A stretch of DNA of 64,000 nucleotides from Marivivens donghaensis (GTDB taxonomy: Bacteria > Pseudomonadota > Alphaproteobacteria > Rhodobacterales > Rhodobacteraceae), in NCBI RefSeq assembly GCF_023541015.1, contig NZ_JALNPR010000002.1:62001-126000 (forward strand). Reading direction: 5' to 3'. The notes under the pieces are model-generated. The model saw only the letters and a program-made list of their open reading frames with translations, made no database searches and was not told the DNA's origin. Within the stretch, counting starts at the first letter, position 1, and the number at the start of each line of letters is the position of its first letter. Positions 52,472 through 60,795 of the stretch are shown here, piece by piece. A program made the position numbers and the translations under genes.

Positions 52472-53584
52472 TCAGAGCAACGAAGCAGCGTCTACAGTCG
52501 GCAGGCCAAGAGCCTCGCCCACAGCAGCGTAGGTCAACTGACCAGCGTGAACGTTCAGACCGTTCAGCAGGTGTTTGTCGTCTGCGCAGGCTTTCTTCCA
52601 ACCTTTGTTCGCAAGAGCGATCATGAACGGCAGGGTCGCGTTGCCCAGCGCGAGGGTCGACGTGCGCGCCACAGCACCCGGCATGTTGGCGACGCAGTAG
52701 TGCATGATGCCATCAACTTCGTAGATCGGGTCTTGGTGGGTTGTTGCGCGGGAGGTCTCGAAACAGCCGCCTTGGTCGATTGCAACGTCAACCAGAACCG
52801 CACCCGGTTTCAGCTCGGACAGTTGCGCCTTGGAGATCAGTTTCGGAGCAGCAGCACCCGGGATCAGAACAGCGCCGATGATCATGTCAGCCTGACGCGC
52901 CAGTTCGATGGTGTTCGCAGCCGATGCATATGCGGTCTTGAAAGTGCCACCGAATACGTCGTCGAGGTAACGCAGACGCGGCAGCGAACGGTCGAGAACG
53001 GTCACATCAGCGCCCATGCCCGCAGCGATTTTCGCCGCGTGGGTGCCGACGACACCGCCGCCGATAACCAGCACGCGACCGGGTGCAACGCCTGGCACGC
53101 CACCCAACAGCACCCCACGACCGCCATTCGCTTTTTGCAGCGTGTAGGCACCAACTTGCGGCGCCAGACGACCAGCAACTTCGGACATCGGGGCAAGCAG
53201 GGGAAGCCCGCCACGGTCGTCGGTTACGGTTTCATAGGCGATGCAGGTTGCGCCAGACGCAAGCAGGTCTTTGGTCTGCTCCGGATCGGGAGCGAGGTGC
53301 AGATATGTGAACAGAAGCTGGCCTTCGCGGAGCATCTTACGCTCAACCGCCTGAGGCTCTTTTACTTTTACGATCATGTCCGCAGCGGCGAAAACTTCGG
53401 CAGCGGTCGCAGCGATTTTCGCGCCAGCTGCGATGTAGTCCTCGTCGGTGAAACCAGCGCCCATACCAGCAGCGGTTTCAACAGTGACGGTGTGACCGTT
53501 TGCGACTGCCTCTTGAGCAGCTGCAGGTGTCAGACCTACGCGGAATTCTTGGGGTTTGATTTCTTTGGGGCAGCCGATGTGCAT
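52472..53584 (-). CDS. ald: Alanine dehydrogenase
   Basis: This 370-residue NAD-dependent alanine dehydrogenase catalyses L-alanine to pyruvate plus ammonia. It matches the family end to end: [20 protein letters not shown], the substrate Lys region [10 protein letters not shown], the Rossmann core [17 protein letters not shown], and [18 protein letters not shown]. Codon bias is strong. It is divergent from an Lrp/AsnC-family gene across a 120-bp region with a perfect palindrome, the usual ald/aldR arrangement. Confidence 0.97.
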   Translation of the reverse strand: MHIGCPKEIKPQEFRVGLTPAAAQEAVANGHTVTVETAAGMGAGFTDEDYIAAGAKIAATAAEVFAAADMIVKVKEPQAVERKMLREGQLLFTYLHLAPDPEQTKDLLASGATCIAYETVTDDRGGLPLLAPMSEVAGRLAPQVGAYTLQKANGGRGVLLGGVPGVAPGRVLVIGGGVVGTHAAKIAAGMGADVTVLDRSLPRLRYLDDVFGGTFKTAYASAANTIELARQADMIIGAVLIPGAAAPKLISKAQLSELKPGAVLVDVAIDQGGCFETSRATTHQDPIYEVDGIMHYCVANMPGAVARTSTLALGNATLPFMIALANKGWKKACADDKHLLNGLNVHAGQLTYAAVGEALGLPTVDAASLL

Positions 53585-53675
53585 TGGGGTCTCTCCTGTT
53601 CGTTGTGATCAAGATGACGCGCCCATTACGCAATTACTTGGACATTTTGAGTGCCGATGGTATAAGTTTTCGAAG

Positions 53676-53689
53676 ATTATTCGAATAAT
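53676..53689. promoter_or_regulatory. Perfect palindrome ATTATTCGAATAAT in the ald/Lrp intergenic region
   Basis: This 14-bp exact palindrome lies 16 bp upstream of the Lrp-type gene start and 92 bp upstream of ald. AT-rich ends and a central TCGA fit Lrp/AsnC-family recognition sites. The neighbouring regulator is the likely binder. Confidence 0.6.
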
Positions 53690-53704
53690 GACGGAAATAC
53701 TGGG

Positions 53705-54178
53705 ATGAATTCGCGCGAAGATGGATTGGATTCGATAGATCGTCGGATTCTGGAGGTTCTGCAAAAAGATGGGCGAATCTCGAACGCGGAATTGGCGGAT
53801 AAGGTCCATTTGTCGGCCTCTGCCTGTCATCGGCGTGTCCAGCGGCTCGAGAAGGACAAGTTCATCAAAGGCTACGTTGCCCTCGTCGATCCACGCAAAA
53901 TCAACCGCAAAACGACCGTGTTTGTTGAGATCACACTGAGCGGTCAGGCAGATGAAATCCTCAGCGGCTTTGAAAAGGCCGTGTCGCTGATCCCTGACGT
54001 GTTGGAATGTCACCTGATGGCGGGATCTGCGGACTATCTACTCAAGGTCGTGGCCGAAGACGCCGAAGATTTCGCCCGCATCCACCGTCGCCACCTAGCA
54101 GGCCTTCCGGGCGTGCAGACGTTGCAATCGTCGTTTTCGCTGAAACAGGTGCGGCAGACCACGGCCCTGCCCGTCTAA
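53705..54178 (+). CDS. Lrp/AsnC-family regulator, probable activator of ald
   Basis: This 157-residue Lrp/AsnC regulator has an N-terminal helix-turn-helix (DSIDRRILEVLQKDGRISNAELADKVHLSASACHRRVQRLE) and a C-terminal RAM ligand-binding domain (DYLLKVVAEDAEDFARIHRRHLAGLPGV). It is divergent from alanine dehydrogenase, a common pairing in which the regulator senses alanine and switches ald on. The start at 53705 has no strong ribosome site. A palindrome suited to it lies just upstream. Confidence 0.94.
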   Translation: MNSREDGLDSIDRRILEVLQKDGRISNAELADKVHLSASACHRRVQRLEKDKFIKGYVALVDPRKINRKTTVFVEITLSGQADEILSGFEKAVSLIPDVLECHLMAGSADYLLKVVAEDAEDFARIHRRHLAGLPGVQTLQSSFSLKQVRQTTALPV

Positions 54179-54211
54179 AGAAAAAGCCCCCGCAGCCAAA
54201 GCTACGGGGGC
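54179..54211 (-). terminator. Terminator of rpsU
   Basis: GCCCCCG and CGGGGGC pair, with an inner AGC/GCT stem around CAAA. Read on the minus strand, it exits into a run of T residues 25 bp after the rpsU stop. Confidence 0.8.
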
Positions 54212-54235
54212 CAATTTCGCCACGGTGGTGTGCTC

Positions 54236-54442
54236 TTAGAGCATACCCTCGCGTTGCAGCTTTTTCCGAGCCAGCTTGCGCTGACGACGAATCGCCTCAG
54301 CCTTTTCACGGGCCTTCTGGATGGAGGGCTTCTCGAAATGTTGCTTGAGCTTCATTTCACGGAAGACGCCTTCACGCTGCAGTTTTTTCTTAAGCGCACG
54401 GAGCGCCTGTTCTACGTTGTTATCGCGAACACTAACCTGCAT
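54236..54442 (-). CDS. rpsU: 30S ribosomal protein S21
   Basis: S21 is a small basic protein of the 30S subunit. The 68-residue product begins [20 protein letters not shown], contains [22 protein letters not shown] and ends in the basic [17 protein letters not shown]. Size and sequence match the alphaproteobacterial form. It is divergent from COQ9, an order common in alphaproteobacteria. Confidence 0.97.
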   Translation of the reverse strand: MQVSVRDNNVEQALRALKKKLQREGVFREMKLKQHFEKPSIQKAREKAEAIRRQRKLARKKLQREGML

Positions 54443-54548
54443 GTGGTTTTCACCACCTTTCTAAGTTGGATTTGCAAAAGATTGCAGGATGGCCGCGTAT
54501 AGCAATGGCACTATGTTTTGTCTAGTCTGCCGCCAGAAGGAGAACGCT

Positions 54549-55241
54549 ATGCCGATCACCCCCCTATCACCGATGCAAAACCGCCTGCTGGACGCCATTG
54601 AACCCCATGTCATTTTCGACGGGTGGAGCGAGGACGCCTTTAAGATGGCGATCGCGGAGTCTGGACTGAGCGATGCTGACGCCCGCGCCGCCTGTCCGCG
54701 CGGTGCGACCGACCTTGCCGTGGCTTATCACCAGCGGGGCGATGCGGCGATGGTCGCACAGATGAAGGCCGCCGATCTGGCGTCGATGCGCTATAGCGAA
54801 CGTGTGGCGGCTGCGATCTGGTTCCGCCTAGAGGTCGTGGACCGCGATATGGTGCGTCGTGGCATGACGCTGTTTTCGATGCCCCACCTCGCGCCTGTTG
54901 GGACGCAGTTGGTTTGGGGCACGGCGGACCTGATCTGGGAAACGCTTGGCGACACTTCGGACGACATCAATTGGTATTCGAAACGCACGATCCTATCGGG
55001 CGTCTATGCGTCCTGCGTGGTCTATTGGCTTGGCGATGAAACGGGAGGCGAAGCGACCGCTGCCTTTATCGACCGCCGCATCGACAACGTTATGCAGTTC
55101 GAGAAATTCAAATCCACCGTGAAAAAGACACCCGTTCTGGGGCAATTCGCGACAGGGATGGAAAAGCTACTCTCTGGCATCAAAGCTCCGAAACGGGGCG
55201 CCGCAGAGGATCTGCCTGGACGCTGGACCCTGAACGACTAA
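54549..55241 (+). CDS. COQ9 family protein (ubiquinone biosynthesis)
   Basis: This 230-residue protein matches the COQ9 family, which in eukaryotes binds lipids and supports COQ7 in ubiquinone synthesis. Visible family blocks are RLLDAIEPHVIFDGWSEDAFKMA, AACPRGATDLAVAYHQRGD and DLIWETLGDTSDDINWYSKRTILSGVY. The fold is TetR-like helical with a C-terminal amphipathic helix (TGMEKLLSGI). The ATG at 54549 has AAGGAG 7 nt upstream. The bacterial role is inferred. Next to it (12 bp) lies a quinone oxidoreductase. Confidence 0.9.
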   Translation: MPITPLSPMQNRLLDAIEPHVIFDGWSEDAFKMAIAESGLSDADARAACPRGATDLAVAYHQRGDAAMVAQMKAADLASMRYSERVAAAIWFRLEVVDRDMVRRGMTLFSMPHLAPVGTQLVWGTADLIWETLGDTSDDINWYSKRTILSGVYASCVVYWLGDETGGEATAAFIDRRIDNVMQFEKFKSTVKKTPVLGQFATGMEKLLSGIKAPKRGAAEDLPGRWTLND

Positions 55242-55253
55242 GGAGGAAGGCCA

Positions 55254-56240
55254 ATGGCCGATATGATGCGCGCGGTTGAAATCACCCAAGCCGGCGGACC
55301 AGAGGTTTTGCAACTGTGTTCACGTCCGATCCCCACGCCCCAAGCGGGTCAGGTGGTGATCAAAGTGGCCTATGCGGGCGTGAACCGTCCCGATGCTTTG
55401 CAGCGTGCGGGCCTCTATGCGCCTCCTCCAACGGCGAGCGACCTGCCTGGCCTAGAGGCCTCGGGCACTGTGGTAGCGGTCGGCGAAGGGGCCGAGGGCG
55501 TGAAAGTCGGCGATCAGGTTTGCGCCCTCCTCCCCGGTGGGGGCTATGCCGAATACGTGGCGACACCTGCCGCGCACTGCCTGCCCGTGCCAGATGGCCT
55601 TTCGATGAAAGAGGCCGCGTGCCTACCCGAAACATTCTACACCGTGTGGTCGAACGTGTTCATGCGCGGCGGTCTGCAAGGCGGCGAACGGTTCCTCGTC
55701 CACGGCGGATCGTCGGGGATCGGAACAACGGCGATCCAACTGGCCAAGGCGTTAGGCGCACGGGTCTTTGCGACCGCGGGATCAACTGACAAGTGTCAGG
55801 CCTGCGAGGACCTCGGTGCAGAGAAATGTTTCAACTATCGCGATGAGGATTTCGTCGCGGGGATGAAAGCGGTCGGCGGTGCGAACCTGATCCTCGATAT
55901 GGTGGGCGGATCGTATATCGACAAAAACATCAAATCGCTGGCAGATGACGGGCGTCTGGTTCAGATCGCGTTCCTTCAGGGCTCCAAGGTCGAAGTGAAC
56001 TGGGCGCAACTGATGATGCGCCGTTTGACCTTCACAGGCTCGACCCTGCGACCCCAGTCCGATCTGGCGAAAGCCCGCATTGCGGATGAATTGCGCGCAA
56101 AGGTCTGGCCACTGCTGGACGCGGGCAAGGTGCGCCCCGTCATGCATAGCGAATTTCCGTTAGAGGCCACCTCTGAGGCGCATGCCCTGATGGAGAGCAG
56201 CGCTCATATTGGAAAGATCGTTCTAAATGTCGGCGGTTAA
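55254..56240 (+). CDS. NAD(P)H quinone oxidoreductase (zeta-crystallin/PIG3-like)
   Basis: This 328-residue medium-chain dehydrogenase/reductase has a GroES-like domain and a Rossmann domain. Motifs seen are YAGVNRPDALQRAG, LPGLEASGTV, VHGGSSGIGTTAIQLAKALGA (NADPH site) and GRLVQIAFLQG. There is no zinc site, as expected of quinone oxidoreductases. GGAGG (AAGGAGG) precedes the ATG. It lies directly after COQ9, so both may serve quinone metabolism. It shares a 4-bp stop overlap with the convergent methyltransferase. Confidence 0.92.
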   Translation: MADMMRAVEITQAGGPEVLQLCSRPIPTPQAGQVVIKVAYAGVNRPDALQRAGLYAPPPTASDLPGLEASGTVVAVGEGAEGVKVGDQVCALLPGGGYAEYVATPAAHCLPVPDGLSMKEAACLPETFYTVWSNVFMRGGLQGGERFLVHGGSSGIGTTAIQLAKALGARVFATAGSTDKCQACEDLGAEKCFNYRDEDFVAGMKAVGGANLILDMVGGSYIDKNIKSLADDGRLVQIAFLQGSKVEVNWAQLMMRRLTFTGSTLRPQSDLAKARIADELRAKVWPLLDAGKVRPVMHSEFPLEATSEAHALMESSAHIGKIVLNVGG

Positions 56241-56851
56241 GGTTTCCGCCAGACCGCACCAATGGTTGCGGACATGCCATCGTGTCCGCGACCTTCTTGG
56301 AGCTGCAGTTCGTCGATCGACAGACGCAAGAGCGTGTAATCGGCAAAGGTCTCGCGCAAGAGGGCTTCGGAATAGAGGTGCGCCAGATCGCGCGGCCCGC
56401 CTGTGTTGAACGCCAATTGTTCAGGGCGATAGCCGACAATCACCAGATAGCCGCCTGATTTCAGCGCCTTGCGCATCCCCGCCCATTTGCGCTCGCGCTC
56501 ATGCGGTTTGCTAAATTGGGTGAACACCTCGGCCACCACGTCAAAGGCGGCCTCGGGATAGTCCCAATCATGAGCATCCCCGAGTTCGAGGGTGATCGGC
56601 ACGTTGTGACGTTCCGCCAGCGCCTTGGCCCGCGATTGGGCCGTGGGCGATACATCGACCGACGTCACATCGAGCCCGTGACGCGCCAGCCAAACACCAT
56701 TGCGCCCCTCACCATCCGCCACGGCCAACGCCGTCCCTTGGGTTGGCAAAAGGCGGGTCACATCGCGGAGGAAATAGGTCGGCTCTTCGCCGAACAAATA
56801 GCCGTCGGTATTGGCAAAGCGAGCTTCCCAGTCGAGTGTCGGAAGGGCCAT
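56237..56851 (-). CDS. Class I SAM-dependent methyltransferase (TehB-like)
   Basis: This 204-residue methyltransferase has the SAM motif LAVADGEGRNGVWLARHGLDVTSVD (GEGRNG replaces the common GxGxG) and downstream VVAEVFTQFSKPHE. It resembles the TehB/thiopurine methyltransferase group. The substrate is unknown. It lies 30 bp downstream of the WYL regulator gene stop on the same strand, so it may be third gene of the VOC-WYL operon. Confidence 0.85.
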   Translation of the reverse strand: MALPTLDWEARFANTDGYLFGEEPTYFLRDVTRLLPTQGTALAVADGEGRNGVWLARHGLDVTSVDVSPTAQSRAKALAERHNVPITLELGDAHDWDYPEAAFDVVAEVFTQFSKPHERERKWAGMRKALKSGGYLVIVGYRPEQLAFNTGGPRDLAHLYSEALLRETFADYTLLRLSIDELQLQEGRGHDGMSATIGAVWRKP

Positions 56852-56881
56852 TTGGGTCTCCTGAAATAGGTTGCCCCTAAT

Positions 56882-57592
56882 TTAGTTGCTTTGCGGCTGG
56901 GATACCATGAGCGGCCTACGGTCATCGGATGCGTAAAAATCGCGCAGGGTTTTGCCAGCCTCGTCTTTGAACCGTTCGTCCTCGGTTATGTCTGCGATGC
57001 GGTCGATGCGAAACATGCGAAAGCCCGCACGCAGTTCGCACCAACAGACCATTGTCCAGACCTTCCCCCAATACCAAAGCCCCAAGGGACGCACAGTGCG
57101 GGTCGTGGCAGAGCCACTCTCATCGCGATAGGTGATCGTGAGGCGGCGTTTTTCATAAGATACCCGTTCGATTTGGTCGATCAACTGGCGCACTTCGAGC
57201 GATAGGTCATTCATATCATGGGCATTGACGCCGACCGCGTTGACCCGCTGGCGCAATCGCTCTGGCAGAACGGCTTCGATTTTGACGATTGCTTCGGTCG
57301 CGCCTTCGGCCATCGCAGCGCCGCCCCAGACCTGCATCATTCGTGCGCCCGCGACGAGGGCGACGATCTCTGCCTCGGTGAACATCAAGGGTGGGAGGTC
57401 ATAGCCGTCGCGCATGATGTATCCGACGCCCGCCTCGCCCTCGATCGGGACACCCGTGGACATCAGATCGGCCACGTCGCGGTAAATCGTCCGCGGCGTG
57501 ACCTCTAGTTTTTCAGCGAGTTGCGCTGCCGTCACCAAACGCCCGCCTCGCAGGAGTTGAACGATCTGGAAAAGACGGTCAGCGCGGCGCAT
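56882..57592 (-). CDS. WYL-domain transcriptional regulator (YafY/DeoR-like)
   Basis: This 236-residue regulator has an N-terminal winged helix (RADRLFQIVQLLRGGRLVTAAQLAEKLEVTPRTIYRDVADL) and a WYL domain (TYRDESGSATTRTVRPLGLWYWGKVWTMVCWCELRAGFRMFRIDRI). WYL domains sense nucleic acids or small ligands. Its start overlaps the VOC gene stop by one base, so the pair are translationally coupled. The symmetric sites upstream of the VOC gene are probable autoregulatory operators. Confidence 0.92.
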   Translation of the reverse strand: MRRADRLFQIVQLLRGGRLVTAAQLAEKLEVTPRTIYRDVADLMSTGVPIEGEAGVGYIMRDGYDLPPLMFTEAEIVALVAGARMMQVWGGAAMAEGATEAIVKIEAVLPERLRQRVNAVGVNAHDMNDLSLEVRQLIDQIERVSYEKRRLTITYRDESGSATTRTVRPLGLWYWGKVWTMVCWCELRAGFRMFRIDRIADITEDERFKDEAGKTLRDFYASDDRRPLMVSQPQSN

Positions 57593-57951
57593 CAGGCGGC
57601 CTCGAACAGGCCGATGCGGTTGCCATCGGGATCGCGGGTATAGGCAAAGCGGCCCTGCGGAATGTCGATGATCGGGCTATCGACCGCGCCACCATGCGCC
57701 GGCACCCGCGCAAGTGCGTTTTCCAAACCGTCGGTCACGGTCATGTGCAAAACGCCAGCGCCTTGGCCCGCAGCCGGATCAACAAAGAGGTCCGTTCCAA
57801 CGCTGCCTTCGGTTGCGACAGCGGCAACACGACGACCGCCTTCTTCGCGGAAGGTGACATCAATTTTCAGGATGGCCGCGTAATAGGCAGCGGCGGCGTC
57901 CAGATCACGCACGGGGGTTTCGGTCCAGATAACAACAGGTTGGGCAGTCAT
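57592..57951 (-). CDS. VOC-family (glyoxalase-like) protein
   Basis: This 119-residue vicinal-oxygen-chelate protein has two beta-alpha-beta-beta-beta modules (VVIWTETPVRDLDAAAAYYAAIL; VLHMTVTDGLENALARV; RFAYTRDPDGNRIGLFE). The ATG at 57951 is preceded by AAGGAG; an earlier in-frame start lacks this. It is first of a VOC-WYL operon. Function is unknown; such pairs often deal with reactive carbonyls or antibiotics. Confidence 0.9.
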   Translation of the reverse strand: MTAQPVVIWTETPVRDLDAAAAYYAAILKIDVTFREEGGRRVAAVATEGSVGTDLFVDPAAGQGAGVLHMTVTDGLENALARVPAHGGAVDSPIIDIPQGRFAYTRDPDGNRIGLFEAA

Positions 57952-57980
57952 TTCCAATCTCCTTTGGATTTGTGATGCCC

Positions 57981-58016
57981 TGTCATGACACACCCCTACT
58001 GACAGCGTACTGTCAG
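57981..58016. promoter_or_regulatory. Paired palindromes upstream of the VOC-WYL operon
   Basis: TGTCATGACA (57981-57990) is an exact 10-bp palindrome. CTGACAG, CGTA, CTGTCAG (57999-58016) is a second inverted repeat with perfect 7-bp arms. Both are built of the half-site TGTCA/TGACA and begin 30 bp upstream of the VOC start. They are likely operators for the WYL regulator. Confidence 0.6.
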
Positions 58017-58033
58017 CGTCTTTGCACGCCTAA

Positions 58034-58067
58034 GCAGAAAAAGAAAAGGGCGACCCGAAGGCCGCCC
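58034..58067 (-). terminator. Terminator of purU
   Basis: On the minus strand, GGGCGGCC and GGTCGCCC (one G-T wobble) close a TTCG loop, then TTTTCTTTTT follows. It lies 27 bp after the purU stop. Confidence 0.93.
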
Positions 58068-58094
58068 ACCGAGGGAGAATATGGAAGTGGGAGA

Positions 58095-58979
58095 TTAGCC
58101 CATACGCTCCGAGACGTATGCACCCGGGGAGGCGGGGAATACGACGGTCTTGTTGCCGTTGAGGAAAACGCGGTGCTGAACGTGCGCGTGGATGGCGCGG
58201 GACAGGCACTGGCTCTCTACGTCGCGGCCGAGCGATACATAGTCAGAGGCCGACTGAGCGTGGGTGATGCGAACGATGTCCTGTTCGATGATCGGGCCTT
58301 CGTCGAGGTCAGCGGTCACATAGTGCGCAGTTGCACCGATCAGTTTAACGCCACGCTCGTAGGCTTGTTTGTAAGGGTTCGCGCCTTTGAAGGACGGCAG
58401 GAACGAGTGGTGGATGTTGATGATCTTGCCAGACATCTTTGTGCAGAGGTCATCCGAGAGAACCTGCATGTAGCGAGCCAGAACGATCAGCTCTGCTTCG
58501 GTGTCTTCGACAACCTGCATGATCGCGGCTTCTGCCTGCGGTTTGTTCTCTTTGGTCACTTTGATGCAGTGGAACGGCAGGTCGTGGTTCACGACGACCT
58601 TCTGATAGTCCATGTGGTTCGAAATCACCGCAACGATGTCGATCGGCAGCGCACCGATTTTCCAACGGTAAAGAAGGTCGTTCAGGCAGTGACCAAAGCG
58701 GGACACCATGATTACGACTTTCATTTTGACGGATTCGTCATGGAACGCGTAGTCCATGCCGAACTTCTCAGCCGTTGCGGCCATGCCAGCGTTCAGATCG
58801 GCAAGCGACATGCCCTTTTCCGAAGTGAAGCTGACGCGCATAAAGAACTGACCTGTGCCAGCGTCGTCGAACTGCGATGCGTCAGTAATGTTACAGCCAG
58901 TATCGGCCATGTAGTTTGCGACTGCTGCAACAATCCCACGGGTGGATTGGCAGGTCACTGTGAGGGCGTATTTGGACAT
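58095..58979 (-). CDS. purU: Formyltetrahydrofolate deformylase
   Basis: PurU hydrolyses 10-formyl-tetrahydrofolate to formate and THF, balancing one-carbon pools. The 294-residue protein has an N-terminal ACT domain (LTVTCQSTRGIVAAVANYMADTGCNITDASQF), the catalytic domain with SRFGHCLNDLLYRWKIG, a conserved His in INIHHSFLPSFKGANPYKQA and an Asp in TADLDEGPII. The ATG at 58979 has GGAG upstream; the longer frame is not family-like. It is a single gene with an unusual repeat array upstream. Confidence 0.95.
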   Translation of the reverse strand: MSKYALTVTCQSTRGIVAAVANYMADTGCNITDASQFDDAGTGQFFMRVSFTSEKGMSLADLNAGMAATAEKFGMDYAFHDESVKMKVVIMVSRFGHCLNDLLYRWKIGALPIDIVAVISNHMDYQKVVVNHDLPFHCIKVTKENKPQAEAAIMQVVEDTEAELIVLARYMQVLSDDLCTKMSGKIINIHHSFLPSFKGANPYKQAYERGVKLIGATAHYVTADLDEGPIIEQDIVRITHAQSASDYVSLGRDVESQCLSRAIHAHVQHRVFLNGNKTVVFPASPGAYVSERMG

Positions 58980-59023
58980 GGGGGACTCCGCGTTGGATTT
59001 AATGCGGTGATACACCTCAAACG

Positions 59024-59073
59024 CGTTTCGCAAAGGTGCGCGAAACGTCATTTTCCAGCCTGAAACGTCATTT
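59024..59073. promoter_or_regulatory. GAAACG repeat array upstream of purU
   Basis: GAAACGTCATTT occurs exactly at 59042-59053 and 59062-59073, a 12-bp direct repeat with a 20-bp period (two helical turns). The first copy also forms an inverted repeat, CGTTTCGC (59024-59031) with GCGAAACG (59040-59047). The array starts 45 bp upstream of the purU ATG and looks like a multi-site operator. Confidence 0.6.
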
Positions 59074-59157
59074 ACGACACCGCTAACGGTCCAAAATTTC
59101 CTGATGTTTACGGCTGTTTATCATAAGCGACATTCGTTCTCTGAACTGCGACCTCGG

Positions 59158-59721
59158 CTATTCCAGCTCGGCGGCGGGGATGATTCCAAAGAAAGTCTCC
59201 ATCGAGCGAACGCCGAACATATCGCCTTCGACCTCGCCTAGATCGACAAGGCGGTAAAACGACTTGCGGTCAATCAGCGCCCAAAGGTTACGGCGGATCA
59301 GCACATACGGGGACGGCTCGCCCGTCTCGGGGTCGCGCTCAACGCGGATCGGATGGTCGAGGCCAGCGGTTACAACGTCATCGACATTGGTCACAAACTC
59401 TAGCCCGTCCTCTGTCACCTCAAAATCAATCGCCACAAAGGGCGCGTCATCGACAATGATCCCGACCTTTTCGACGGGCGTGACGAGGAAATAGTTCTCA
59501 CCATCCTTGCGAATGATGGAGGAGAACAGTTTGACCAGCGGCTTACGGCCAATCGGCGTGCCCAGATAGAACCACGTCCCGTCGCGCGCGATCCGCATGT
59601 CGATGTCACCGCAAAACGGTGGATTCCATTTATCAACGGGCGGCGGGCCCTTTTTTGAGGCAGCTTTCGCAGCAGAAGCGAGACTTTCCGCCGACGGGGT
59701 AACATTCTTTTGTGCAGTCAT
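59158..59721 (-). CDS. DUF1285 family protein
   Basis: This 187-residue cytosolic protein matches DUF1285. It has the WNPPFCGDIDMRIARDGTWFYLGTPIGRKPLVKLFSSIIRKDGENYFLVTPVEKVGIIVDDAPFV-type block (residues about 35-100) and a C-terminal LIRRNLWALIDRKSFYRLVDL. The Ala/Lys-rich N-terminus (residues 1-30) may be flexible. The start at 59721 was chosen as the first plausible ATG of the family. It is divergent from moxR across 69 bp and has no known function. Confidence 0.85.
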   Translation of the reverse strand: MTAQKNVTPSAESLASAAKAASKKGPPPVDKWNPPFCGDIDMRIARDGTWFYLGTPIGRKPLVKLFSSIIRKDGENYFLVTPVEKVGIIVDDAPFVAIDFEVTEDGLEFVTNVDDVVTAGLDHPIRVERDPETGEPSPYVLIRRNLWALIDRKSFYRLVDLGEVEGDMFGVRSMETFFGIIPAAELE

Positions 59722-59790
59722 GTTTTTCCCATTGGGATCAGGGGTGATATCTGGTTCTTTAGGAACATAGTGTGACCGAGGAGCATTGTC

Positions 59791-60795
59791 ATGGCAGCAC
59801 CCGCCGATCTTGTCGTCGAAATCGAAGCATTGGGCGAAAAGCTCGTTCTGGCGCGGGATAGTATCGCCAAACAATTCATCGGACAAAAGCGGGTTGTGGA
59901 CCTGACCTTGGCAGCGCTCGTCTCTGGCGGGCATGCGTTGTTGGTCGGTCTACCGGGGCTTGGCAAAACACGACTGGTGAATACGCTCGGCACTGTGATG
60001 GGGCTGGATGCGAACCGTGTGCAGTTTACGCCTGACCTGATGCCTGCAGATATCCTTGGCTCCGAGGTGTTGGAAACGGTGGCAGATGGCACACGGGCGT
60101 TTCGCTTTGTTGAGGGTCCCGTATTCTGCCAACTTCTTATGGCGGACGAGATCAACCGCGCCTCGCCGCGCACCCAATCCGCGCTCTTGCAAGCGATGCA
60201 GGAACGCGAGGTGACGATTGCGGGGCAGCATCGCCCCTTGGGGAAACCGTTCCACGTTCTGGCGACCCAGAACCCGTTGGAACAAGAGGGGACATACCCC
60301 CTCCCCGAAGCGCAGCTCGACCGTTTTCTGTTGCAGATCGACGTGCCCTACCCGACCCGCGACGTTGAACGCGAAATCCTCTTGGCAACCACAGGCGCGA
60401 CCGAAGATACAGCCCACGCCGTCTTTACCGCTGATGAACTGATCGCGGCCCAAGCCTTGCTACGTCGGATGCCCGTGGGCGAAAACATCGTTGAAATGAT
60501 CCTCGATCTGGTGCGGGCTTGCCGTCCTGATGCAGATGCCCCCAAATTGATCCGCCAAAACGTGGCCTGGGGTCCGGGTCCGCGTGCGGCGCAGGCGCTG
60601 ATGCTCTGCGCACGGGCTGAGGCACTGATGAACGGGCGACTAGCCCCTTCGCCCGAAGATGTGCGTGCGCTCGCCGCCCCTGTTCTATCGCACCGTATGG
60701 CATTGTCCTTTGCGGCACGAGCGCGGGGTGAGAGCCTCACATCCATCATCGACACCGTTTCCGCCCAAATCACCAAGGTTGAGGCCGCCGCGTGA
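59791..60795 (+). CDS. MoxR-family AAA+ ATPase
   Basis: This 334-residue AAA+ ATPase has Walker A GLPGLGKTRLVN, Walker B LLMADEINRASPRTQSALLQAMQE, sensor 1 ATQNPLEQEGTYPLPEAQLDRFLLQ and a C-terminal lid. MoxR proteins act as chaperones, usually for von Willebrand factor A proteins. GAGGAG precedes the ATG. It leads a moxR-DUF58-DUF4159 operon, the usual arrangement in alphaproteobacteria. Confidence 0.95.
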   Translation: MAAPADLVVEIEALGEKLVLARDSIAKQFIGQKRVVDLTLAALVSGGHALLVGLPGLGKTRLVNTLGTVMGLDANRVQFTPDLMPADILGSEVLETVADGTRAFRFVEGPVFCQLLMADEINRASPRTQSALLQAMQEREVTIAGQHRPLGKPFHVLATQNPLEQEGTYPLPEAQLDRFLLQIDVPYPTRDVEREILLATTGATEDTAHAVFTADELIAAQALLRRMPVGENIVEMILDLVRACRPDADAPKLIRQNVAWGPGPRAAQALMLCARAEALMNGRLAPSPEDVRALAAPVLSHRMALSFAARARGESLTSIIDTVSAQITKVEAAA

